From Herminiimonas sp. (GTDB taxonomy: Bacteria > Pseudomonadota > Gammaproteobacteria > Burkholderiales > Burkholderiaceae), in NCBI GenBank assembly GCA_014377155.1, contig JACMQD010000253.1, positions 1 through 12,356 of the forward strand: DNA of 12,356 nt. Reading direction: 5' to 3'. Positions within the stretch are counted from its first letter, which is position 1. Every line of letters begins with the position of its first letter. The position numbers and the translations under genes are program-made. Below the pieces are notes generated by a model, which made no database searches, was not told the DNA's origin, and was given only the letters and a program-made list of their open reading frames with translations. This document shows positions 1 to 6,383 of this stretch, piece by piece.

Positions 1-41
1 GAACCTCATGTCACCGGGGCGCTACAGATAACGGTTTGTAT

Positions 42-118
<77 letters not shown>

Positions 119-484
119 TATGTGTATGTTTTGAGATGCGATGTCGCTGGTACGAGGCCATGAGCAGCGCTTCAAAGCACAGCTTGACGCGCAAATTGTC
201 GAATAACGGCATTATGCCTTTAATATCACCGGCTTTCAATGCAACGCTGCGCCTGACAGGATGGCCTGCGGCAAGCCGGGCGCGGCGACTCGAAAACCGT
301 CCAAGCTCATGTAGAACTCCGTGGAACTTCATCCGACCACCCCGCTCCAAACCACACTCCGCAATCATTCCTCCCGACCACTGTTCGCAATAGAACTGCG
401 TTCACCGTCTGCTACTGCCTCATGAATGCTTCCGGAGCCTGCGATTTGCCTTTCGCCAATTTGTGATAACCACGGAGTCGGATT
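119..484. other. intergenic region, no recognisable gene
   Basis: This is 366 bases between the tRNA-Arg and the coiled-coil gene. Frames on both strands here (for example 96-368 minus and 91-393 plus) run into the tRNA, lack a ribosome binding site and give arginine- and serine-rich products typical of non-coding frames. It must hold the promoter of the tRNA (leftward) and of the 485 gene (rightward), but I cannot point to a good -35/-10 pair for either. No repeat or attachment-site duplication of the tRNA 3' end is visible. Confidence 0.55.
474..477 (+). promoter_or_regulatory. ribosome binding site of the 485 gene
   Basis: GGAG lies 7 bases before the ATG at 485. It is the main non-composition evidence that this short frame is translated from that ATG. 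Confidence 0.6.
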
Positions 485-811
485 ATGGTAAACAACGAAA
501 TCAAGCAACGTTTTTCACGCATCGAGCAGTCGGTCCAGCAGGCTAGTCAGGCTGTGCAGGCAGATTCGATGACACCTATGGAATTGAAGCAATGCGTGCA
601 GAAGCTCGACCAGCAAACCAGCCAGGCCAAGTCGGTTTTCTTGCAAGGACAGGACGATGACAGTATTCGTCAGTGTGTTGAGGATTTGGAAGAACTGGGT
701 GATCGTGCCAAGAGTGCCTGCGAGCGATCAAAGGATGTCAGCGAGGATGTCAAAGATGCGGTGATGATGGCGCATCGCGAGCTCTCAGACCTGAAACATC
801 AACTGCATTAA
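485..811 (+). CDS. small coiled-coil protein of unknown function (108 aa)
   Basis: I do not recognise a named family. The product is a 108-residue soluble protein without signal peptide or membrane segment. It is rich in Gln, Lys, Glu, Asp and Ser, with almost no aromatic residues and no internal proline except in the TPMEL segment near residue 30. The spacing of hydrophobic residues predicts two or three long amphipathic helices (about 4-27, 31-52 and 60-106), probably a helical bundle or coiled coil. Two cysteines, near residues 37 and 59, each sit in a similar Q-C-V context, which hints at a degenerate internal repeat. GGAG precedes the ATG by 7 bases and a hairpin follows the stop, so it looks like a free-standing gene. 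It converges on the iclR operon and is probably unrelated to it. It could be a lineage-restricted Burkholderiales protein; that is an inference. Confidence 0.75.
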   Translation: MVNNEIKQRFSRIEQSVQQASQAVQADSMTPMELKQCVQKLDQQTSQAKSVFLQGQDDDSIRQCVEDLEELGDRAKSACERSKDVSEDVKDAVMMAHRELSDLKHQLH

Positions 812-820
812 AAGTGTCCA

Positions 821-844
821 GCCGACCGACGGCAGCCGGTCGGC
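821..844. terminator. bidirectional hairpin between convergent genes
   Basis: GCCGACCG (821-828) and CGGTCGGC (837-844) form a perfect 8-bp GC-rich stem with an 8-base loop. It sits between the stop of the coiled-coil gene (811) and the stop of the iclR gene (878). On the minus strand the stem is followed within about eight bases by TTTT. On the plus strand the T content is poor, so termination there may be weaker or Rho-assisted. Its position between two convergent stops supports a shared terminator. Confidence 0.65.
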
Positions 845-877
845 GCTTCATTGACCATCAGTCTTTCGAATAATTGT

Positions 878-1702
878 TTACAACCCGCCGGCCATCGACC
901 CGCGCAGCCGGTCGACCAGCATCACCAGGCGCGGTTTGACTTCGTTGAGCAAAAATTCCGGCGACAAATTAAAAGCAGGGCCACCGCAATTGATGCTCAG
1001 CGGTGCGGCGCCTTCACTGGGTCGAAATGAAATTGCAATGGCATTGACATCGGATTGCCAGTCGCCGAAAGAAGTGCAGCATCCCAGGGTCTGGTATTCC
1101 TGCAACGAACGTGAAACGCCGTCGCGGATATTCGGCCATTCCAGTTCATCAAGCTCCCGCACGCGCTCCATGATGTCGTTACGCTCGCTGCTGGAGATAT
1201 CGGCGAGGTAGGCGCGCCCCATCGCGGTTTTAGCAATTGGAATGCGTGCGCCGACGTCCAACCGCAACGTGAGCGCTGCCTGGCTGCGGCAATTTTCGAC
1301 ATAAATCATTGATAGCCGGTCGCGCATGCCGAGCGACACCGTGGCGTGCGAAAAATCGGCCAGTTCCTGCATCATCGGCCGCGCCAGCTGGCGGATGTCG
1401 AGCTTGGACAGCATGGCGCTGCCCAGCGCCAGCGTTGCCGTGCCGAGACGATATTTGCCGAGATGATCGTCGTATTGCAGGTAACCGAGCTTGGTCAGCG
1501 TGTAGGTCAGGCGCGAAACGGTGGACTTGGGCAACTTGCTGCGTTCGGCCAGTTCCTGGTTACCGAGCAGTTTGTCGCCCGAGCGAAAGCAGGCCAGCAA
1601 ATCCAGTCCGCGGGCAAGCGCCGTCACGAAATGACGGTCTTCCTTGGCATTGGATTTCGCCACTTCTGGTGCGAGGTCGTTGCTGGTCGGGTCTGCCATC
1701 AT
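878..1702 (-). CDS. IclR-family transcriptional regulator
   Basis: This is an IclR-type DNA-binding regulator of about 274 aa, normal for the family. The N-terminal winged helix-turn-helix covers about residues 25-85: an ALARGLDLLACF entry helix, then a recognition segment LPKSTVSRLTYTLTKLGYL near 57-75. The C-terminal effector-binding domain runs from about 95 to 265, with the family-style EYQTLGCCTSFGDW stretch followed by VNAIAISF. An N-terminal tail of about 20 residues precedes the HTH. The start is uncertain: ATG at 1702 or 1699, or TTG at 1711; none has a good Shine-Dalgarno, and I chose the first ATG. It begins 39 bases after the livF stop, so it is probably the last gene of the hydrolase-importer operon. 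I infer that it controls that operon and the divergent CoA genes through the palindromes at 7899, 8002, 9731 and 9857. The ligand is unknown, possibly an acid or acyl-CoA of the pathway. Confidence 0.93.
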   Translation of the reverse strand: MMADPTSNDLAPEVAKSNAKEDRHFVTALARGLDLLACFRSGDKLLGNQELAERSKLPKSTVSRLTYTLTKLGYLQYDDHLGKYRLGTATLALGSAMLSKLDIRQLARPMMQELADFSHATVSLGMRDRLSMIYVENCRSQAALTLRLDVGARIPIAKTAMGRAYLADISSSERNDIMERVRELDELEWPNIRDGVSRSLQEYQTLGCCTSFGDWQSDVNAIAISFRPSEGAAPLSINCGGPAFNLSPEFLLNEVKPRLVMLVDRLRGSMAGGL

Positions 1703-1741
1703 GCGTGTCAATTTTGCCGAAAAGTGGAATGGTACGCTGGT

Positions 1742-2458
1742 TTAACTCTCTAGCGCAAAATACAAATCATGCAGCTTCGCAAGATCGACTTCGGCGGCCG
1801 GTTTGTCGAGCACCACGCGCCCGCTGCGTAGCATGAAGACACGGTCGGCCAGACTCAGCGCCATGTGCGTGTTCTGTTCCACCAGGATAATCGTCACGCC
1901 CTGGGCCTTGAGTTTTTGCAGGATCGAAAAAATCTCGTGAACGATCACTGGCGCCAGACCCAGCGACGGTTCGTCGATCAGCAGGATGCGCGGTTCAGCC
2001 ATCATGCCGCGCGCCATCGCGACCATTTGCGCTTCACCGCCCGAGAGCGAACCGGCAAGCTGTTTGCGGCGCTCTTTGAGCTTGGGAAACAGATCATAGG
2101 CACGCTCAAGGTTGCGCGCCATGACCGGACGCTGCTTAGCCGGAAAAGCGCCCATGATCAGGTTCTCTTCGACGCTCATGTCCTTGAACACCATGCGCCC
2201 CTCTGGAATGAGCGATACGCCCAGCGCCGCCATGTCCCAGGTCGGTTTGCCGCGCAGCGTGTCGCCACGCAGCAGGATGTCGCCCTGGGTAGGCGACACC
2301 AGTCCCATGATCGCCTTGAGCAATGTCGACTTGCCGGCACCGTTAGGGCCGACAATCGCGGTGAGCTGCGATTCGGCGATGTTCATGCTGACGTCCCACA
2401 GGACATTGATGGCACCGTACCCGGCGCGCAATTCGCGAATCTGCAACATGTCATGCAT
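1742..2458 (-). CDS. livF: HAAT-type ABC importer ATPase, LivF-like
   Basis: This is one of two cytoplasmic ATPases driving the LivHM-type importer. The 238-aa length matches LivF proteins. Walker A GPNGAGKST is at 37-45, the LivF-typical LIPEGRMVF (containing the family's PEGR) at 83-91, ABC signature LSGGE at 138-142, Walker B ILLIDE at 158-163, and ILVEQN in the switch region, where Gln replaces the usual His as is normal in this subfamily. The frame is open upstream, but I place the start at 2458: AGGAG (2465-2469) lies 6 bases before it, and similarity to LivF begins there. The start overlaps the end of livG by 8 bases, which indicates translational coupling. All catalytic motifs are intact. 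The family is sure; the transported substrate is not shown by this subunit. Confidence 0.95.
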   Translation of the reverse strand: MHDMLQIRELRAGYGAINVLWDVSMNIAESQLTAIVGPNGAGKSTLLKAIMGLVSPTQGDILLRGDTLRGKPTWDMAALGVSLIPEGRMVFKDMSVEENLIMGAFPAKQRPVMARNLERAYDLFPKLKERRKQLAGSLSGGEAQMVAMARGMMAEPRILLIDEPSLGLAPVIVHEIFSILQKLKAQGVTIILVEQNTHMALSLADRVFMLRSGRVVLDKPAAEVDLAKLHDLYFALES

Positions 2459-3164
2459 GGGCGGCTCCTGTGTAACTCTTGATGACGTCGGCATTGCGGA
2501 AGACTTCTTGTGGCGTGCCATCGGCGATGACCTGACCGAAATTGAGAACGACAACCCGGCTGCATAGCGTGGAAACGGTTTCGATATCGTGTTCGATAAT
2601 CAGGATGCCGATCTTGAACTTGCGGTGCATTTCCTCGAGCTTGCTGGTGAAGTAGCGCTTGCCGTTGGTTTCGAGGCCAGCCAGCACTTCATCGAGCAAG
2701 AGCAGTTTCGGTTCGGTGGCCAGCGCCTTGGCGACTTCGAGTCGCTTGAGTTCCTGCAGCGCCAGGCCTGTGGCGGCGTCGCGTTCGGATTGCGCGCGCA
2801 AGTCCATGAAGTCCAGCAGTTCGTCGATGCGCGCATGATCGACCTTGCCGTTGCCGAAGCGTTGCGCCACGACCAGGTTCTCGCGAACGGTCAGCTCATG
2901 CATCGGCTGCGGAATTTGAAACGTGCGACCGATGCCGATCCGTGCCCGGGTGTAAAGCGGCTTGCGACTGATTTCGACGGCGTCGAATGTGATCTTGCCG
3001 GTAGTCGGCCTGACCAGGCCCGAGATCGCATTGAATAGGGTGGTCTTGCCAGCGCCGTTGGGGCCGACCAGGCCCACGAGCTGATCCGTACCCATCGAAA
3101 AACTCACGTCCTTGAGCGCGGTCAAGCCGCCGAACTGGATCGTTACATTATCAAGCTTCAGCAT
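2451..3164 (-). CDS. livG: HAAT-type ABC importer ATPase, LivG-like
   Basis: This is the partner ATPase of livF, 237 aa, slightly shorter than E. coli LivG. Walker A GPNGAGKTT is at 34-42, the Q-loop in RTFQIPQPM (Gln 83), Walker B LLLLDE at 154-159 and the switch His in IIEHD (His 192). The ABC signature is unusual: where LSGGQ or LSYGQ is expected there is LALQE (134-138), followed by the normal KRLEVAKAL helix. Walker B is followed by Val, not Pro (LDEV). Related LivG proteins also have relaxed signatures here, so the subunit is probably functional, with the canonical signature supplied by LivF. AGGAG (3171-3175) sits 6 bases before the ATG. The gene overlaps the end of livM by 14 bases and livF by 8 bases. 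Confidence 0.94.
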   Translation of the reverse strand: MLKLDNVTIQFGGLTALKDVSFSMGTDQLVGLVGPNGAGKTTLFNAISGLVRPTTGKITFDAVEISRKPLYTRARIGIGRTFQIPQPMHELTVRENLVVAQRFGNGKVDHARIDELLDFMDLRAQSERDAATGLALQELKRLEVAKALATEPKLLLLDEVLAGLETNGKRYFTSKLEEMHRKFKIGILIIEHDIETVSTLCSRVVVLNFGQVIADGTPQEVFRNADVIKSYTGAAHA

Positions 3165-4101
3165 GCTGTGCTCCTGCCTTGCGTTTCTTGAAAAGGGACA
3201 GCAGACCGTCCGGTGCGAACAAAATCATCGCCGCCAGCACGACGCCCAAGATGATCTGGTGGCCGGACGACAGCATCGACTTGAAAACCAGCTGGTCGAG
3301 CATGTAGATGACGACAGCGCCGATCATCGGACCGGTGACAGTACGGTAGCCACCGAAGATGGCGGCGACGATCGGCAGCACGCTCCAGGAGCCGTTGAAG
3401 GCATAGTCCGGTTCGAGGAAGTTGATGATGTGGGCATTGAAGGCGCCGATGATGCCGGTCATGAAAGCCGACAGCACCAGCATCCAGGATTTGAGCATGA
3501 CGCTGTTGACGCCGACCACGCGGGTGGCGTCTTCGCTGTCATGCATGGCGCGCAGCGCAATGCCGTAATAGCTGCTGCGCACCTTCGCATAGATGACGCA
3601 AAAGCCCAGCACCAGTGTCAGGCCCAGCAGGTAAGGTCCGAGTCCGGCCAGCGCATCGATCTTGATGAGCGTCGGCAATCCGGGAATCGACGACAGGCCG
3701 CCCGAGCCATTGGTCAGCGAAGTGAATTCGGTAGCGAGAATGCGAAAAATATGCGCATAGGCGAGGATCGCCAGCGCGAAGTACGGACCCGACAGCCGCA
3801 GCGCCGGCAGCATTGCCAGCGATGACAGCGAAGCGAATACACCGGCAGCAGGAATCGCCAGCAGTACCGGCCAGCCGGCTTTCATGGTCAACAGCGCCGA
3901 AGCATACGCACCGATGCCGAAGAACGCGGCGTGGCCGAAACTGACCATGCCGCCGAGGTTACCAAGCAGCGCCCAGGCAACCGCGATACCAGCCACGATC
4001 AGTGACGATACGGTCAGGCTGAGCAGGTAGGTGTTGCCTTGCAATGCAAAAGGCACGACCAGATAGAGAATCGCGACCGCGACCCAGAGATATTTTTTCA
4101 T
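3151..4101 (-). CDS. livM: HAAT-type ABC importer permease, LivM-like
   Basis: This is an inner-membrane permease of 316 aa with about eight to ten hydrophobic segments spread over the length. Family marks are GNLGGMVSFGHAAFFGIGAY at 47-66, the LRLSGPYFALAIL segment at 101-113, the cytoplasmic coupling loop YGIALRAMHDSEDATRVVG at about 179-197 that contacts an ATPase, IFGGYRTVTGPMIGA near 248-262 and the closing FAPDGL at 295-300. It starts 4 bases after the livH stop, with AGGGG (4110-4114) as a modest ribosome binding site inside the end of livH, so translation is probably coupled. It forms the translocation channel with LivH. The tail is basic and cytoplasmic. Confidence 0.95.
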   Translation of the reverse strand: MKKYLWVAVAILYLVVPFALQGNTYLLSLTVSSLIVAGIAVAWALLGNLGGMVSFGHAAFFGIGAYASALLTMKAGWPVLLAIPAAGVFASLSSLAMLPALRLSGPYFALAILAYAHIFRILATEFTSLTNGSGGLSSIPGLPTLIKIDALAGLGPYLLGLTLVLGFCVIYAKVRSSYYGIALRAMHDSEDATRVVGVNSVMLKSWMLVLSAFMTGIIGAFNAHIINFLEPDYAFNGSWSVLPIVAAIFGGYRTVTGPMIGAVVIYMLDQLVFKSMLSSGHQIILGVVLAAMILFAPDGLLSLFKKRKAGAQHAEA

Positions 4102-4105
4102 GAGG

Positions 4106-4978
4106 TCAGCCCCTGCGCTTGGTGGCGCCGAACAAACCGTTCGGCATGATGAACAACACGACCAAAAACAACACCATGCCGGCCAGCTCCTGCAGCGCCG
4201 AACTCAGCAGCGTGACCGTCATCGCTTCGGTAATGCCCAGCAGCAGTGCGGCAAGCACCACGCCCGGCACCGAGCCGACACCGGCCAGCACTGTGATGAT
4301 GAACGCCTTGATGGTCAGCGAATGACCCAACGGTGGCGAAATCACACCGCTGGAAAATATTGCGATACCGGCTATGGAGGCCAGTACGCCGGCGACCAGA
4401 AACGATGCCAGTTCCACCTTGGCGGGATTGATGCCCATCAGCTTGGCGGCGTCGCGATTGGACGATACCGCCCGCACGGCGCGGCCGTACCAGCTGCGAT
4501 TGAGCCACCATCCCAGCACTGCGGCTACCACCAGGCTGATCACGAAGAACAATAGCTCGCTGACCATGCTGTAGAGGTTGCCGATCTGTAGCGCGTTCTG
4601 CATCGTGGCGTTACCGGTCGAGCGGATATCGCTGGCCCAGATCATCAGTACGCCGTTGGTCAGGATCATGCCGAGCGCGAAGGTCAGCATCAAGGAATTG
4701 AGCTCGCGGTTACGCTTGATGCGCGCCACCAGAAAATAGACGATGGCCGAGCACAGGCACACCACCACCATGGCGATCGGTAACGCCACGAGCGGATTGA
4801 CACCGAGCCGGCTTTCGACCGTGTAGGCGATGTACGCCGCGAGCAGAACCAGCTCACCATGAGCCAGATTAATGATGCGCATGGTGCCGAAGGCGAGCGT
4901 CAGGCCCAGCGCAATAAGCGCATAGACCCCGCCGACCAGTACGCCGGAATACAGGGATTGAAAAATGAGTTCGGACAT
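4106..4978 (-). CDS. livH: HAAT-type ABC importer permease, LivH-like
   Basis: This is an inner-membrane permease of 290 aa. The N-terminal GVYALIALGLTLAFGTMRIINLAHGE (about 17-42) is the LivH hallmark. The coupling loop YGRAVRAVSSNRDAAKLMGIN lies at 164-184, followed by LVAGVLASIAGI, and the end has VLFIMPNGLFG at 274-284. It pairs with LivM to form the pore. It lies 170 bases after the binding-protein gene, the only sizeable gap inside the importer cluster. No clear Shine-Dalgarno precedes the ATG at 4978, but the family's conserved N-terminus starts right there, so I keep this start. Substrate specificity is normally set mainly by the binding protein. Confidence 0.95.
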   Translation of the reverse strand: MSELIFQSLYSGVLVGGVYALIALGLTLAFGTMRIINLAHGELVLLAAYIAYTVESRLGVNPLVALPIAMVVVCLCSAIVYFLVARIKRNRELNSLMLTFALGMILTNGVLMIWASDIRSTGNATMQNALQIGNLYSMVSELLFFVISLVVAAVLGWWLNRSWYGRAVRAVSSNRDAAKLMGINPAKVELASFLVAGVLASIAGIAIFSSGVISPPLGHSLTIKAFIITVLAGVGSVPGVVLAALLLGITEAMTVTLLSSALQELAGMVLFLVVLFIMPNGLFGATKRRG

Positions 4979-5148
4979 GGGCGAAGTGGGTCGTTAATCG
5001 GTCGTTTGTAGAAAAGAAGTGCGCGTAGGAAACCGGCGTCGGCAAAGCGGCGGCCTCCATCGGACGTTTAGGGTTGGGACTGCGGCCTCGCTCGGCGCGC
5101 AAGGCGGAATCGAATACGCTTTACACGCCGGGACTGCCGGTTAGCACA

Positions 5149-6321
5149 TTACCAAGGCAAGCCTGGATACTTGATCGGCGACGTGGCTTCCGCCGCCGGC
5201 GAAACGATGGCGATCTTGCCACCTTGATGCTGGCCCATGCGATGCTTGAAGTTCGGATTGTCGCCATTGGCGTCGAACACTACCTTGCCGATCAGCGTCT
5301 CACGGCTGGTCTTGCGCAACTCATCCGACAGACCGCCTTTCTTGATCGTGCCGGCATCGGCAGAGCGTGCGATCGCTTCGAACAGCAACATGGCCTTGAC
5401 ATAGCCGAACTGCGCCAGATAATCGACGTCCTTGTTGTAGAGCTTTTTGTACGAATCGGCGAACTGCTTGCCTTCGACCGTTTTGTACTCGACCGGGAAG
5501 GGCAACAGCGCCGTGCCGATCACGTTAGGCATCAGATCGGGGAAATCGGCTGCCATCTTGGAAGTGGCCAGCGACCAGACGCCGACAATTGCCTTGATCT
5601 CCGGCTTGAGCACTTTGGCCGCGCGGATGATGCCGACGTAGTCGTTTTCATAGCCGCTCATCAGCAGCACTTCGGACTTGTCCTGCAACTTGACCTTGTT
5701 GATGATCGGCTTGAAATCGGTGATGGCAGGATCGAACGCATGCAGCGTGACCTTCATACCCTTGGTTTCCAGTTCCTTGCCGACGTCCTTGGCGAGGTCG
5801 GTGGTGGCTTCCTTGGTCGAGTACAGGATCGATACCGATTTGGCGCCCATCTCGGCGATCAGCTTTTCAATCGCTAGTTGATATCCGCGGGTATTGTTGA
5901 TGCGAAAAAAAGTCTTGTAGCCACGCTTGGTCAGGTCGTCATTGACGCCGCCAGCGGTGATGTAAGTCAGATTGAGGCGATTGGACGCGTCCGACGCTGG
6001 TCCGATGATGTTGGAACCATAGCCGCCGATGATCCCGACCACGCCTTGTGATCCCAGCTTTTCAACGGCGGCGACGGCCTTGGCAGGCGCCGATTCATCG
6101 TCGATGGTGGCCATCTTGATCTTGTGCTTGCCGTTGGTGCGGTTGAAAACGTCGACTGCGGTCAGTACGCCTTCGTTGAAACCGGCACCGGAACGGGCAA
6201 TCGCGCCGGTCAGCGGCATGTGGGCGCCCACGGTGAATTCTTCGGCAGACGCGATATTGGCAGTCAGTGCGGCAGCCATCGACAACGCGAGCGTCGACAA
6301 GCGGAAAAATCTGGATTTCAT
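5149..6321 (-). CDS. livK: periplasmic substrate-binding protein of the HAAT importer
   Basis: This is the periplasmic receptor that hands its ligand to LivHMGF. It is 390 aa, type I periplasmic-binding fold. A Sec signal peptide with basic MKSRFFR and a hydrophobic core ends at ASA (24-26), with cleavage likely before Glu 27. The mature protein opens with FTVGAHMPLTGAIARSGAGFNEG, the standard start of Leu/Ile/Val-type receptors. The first-lobe ligand segment reads IIGGYGSNIIGPAS (97-110) and YITAGG (120-125), not the Ser/Ala/Thr pattern of true amino-acid receptors. I therefore infer a non-amino-acid carboxylate ligand, but this is weak evidence. AAAGGA (6328-6333) gives a good ribosome binding site 6 bases before the ATG. 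It is the first importer gene, after the hydrolase gene and a hairpin. The gene symbol marks the family, not proven leucine binding. Confidence 0.93.
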   Translation of the reverse strand: MKSRFFRLSTLALSMAAALTANIASAEEFTVGAHMPLTGAIARSGAGFNEGVLTAVDVFNRTNGKHKIKMATIDDESAPAKAVAAVEKLGSQGVVGIIGGYGSNIIGPASDASNRLNLTYITAGGVNDDLTKRGYKTFFRINNTRGYQLAIEKLIAEMGAKSVSILYSTKEATTDLAKDVGKELETKGMKVTLHAFDPAITDFKPIINKVKLQDKSEVLLMSGYENDYVGIIRAAKVLKPEIKAIVGVWSLATSKMAADFPDLMPNVIGTALLPFPVEYKTVEGKQFADSYKKLYNKDVDYLAQFGYVKAMLLFEAIARSADAGTIKKGGLSDELRKTSRETLIGKVVFDANGDNPNFKHRMGQHQGGKIAIVSPAAEATSPIKYPGLPW

Positions 6322-6346
6322 GGTATTTCCTTTAAAAATTCTGAAC

Positions 6347-6377
6347 AGTCCGGACCCGCGCGATGCTGGTCCGGACT
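6347..6377 (-). terminator. hairpin between hydrolase gene and binding-protein gene (terminator or attenuator)
   Basis: AGTCCGGACC (6347-6356) and GGTCCGGACT (6368-6377) form a perfect 10-bp stem with an 11-base loop. It lies 6 bases beyond the hydrolase stop, and on the minus strand TTTTT follows about 8 bases after the stem, just before the AAAGGA of the binding-protein gene. The T run is set back from the stem, so termination is likely partial. It could also be a stabilising or processing hairpin that raises binding-protein mRNA relative to the hydrolase. Confidence 0.6.
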
Positions 6378-6383
6378 TTACCG

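Noticed and set aside
119..200. Promoter of tRNA-Arg from TTGAAG-like and TTGACG-like hexamers on the minus strand
   Set aside because: No -10 at an acceptable spacing could be matched.
1309..1836. Plus-strand frame opposite iclR and the end of livF
   Set aside because: Arg/Ala/Cys-rich without motif; shadow of the IclR gene.
2459..2554. Upstream extension of LivF by 32 residues
   Set aside because: It would lie entirely inside livG in another frame; AGGAG just before 2458 and the family's conserved start favour the shorter protein.
3112..3825. Plus-strand frame opposite livM/livG, Gln/His/Asp-rich
   Set aside because: Composition is typical of antisense shadows, and both minus-strand genes here have intact family motifs and coupled starts.
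4979..5148. 170-base gap between binding-protein and livH genes as a site of a small gene or strong hairpin
   Set aside because: The minus-strand frame through it (5102-4869) runs into livH out of frame and looks random; only short weak inverted repeats are present.
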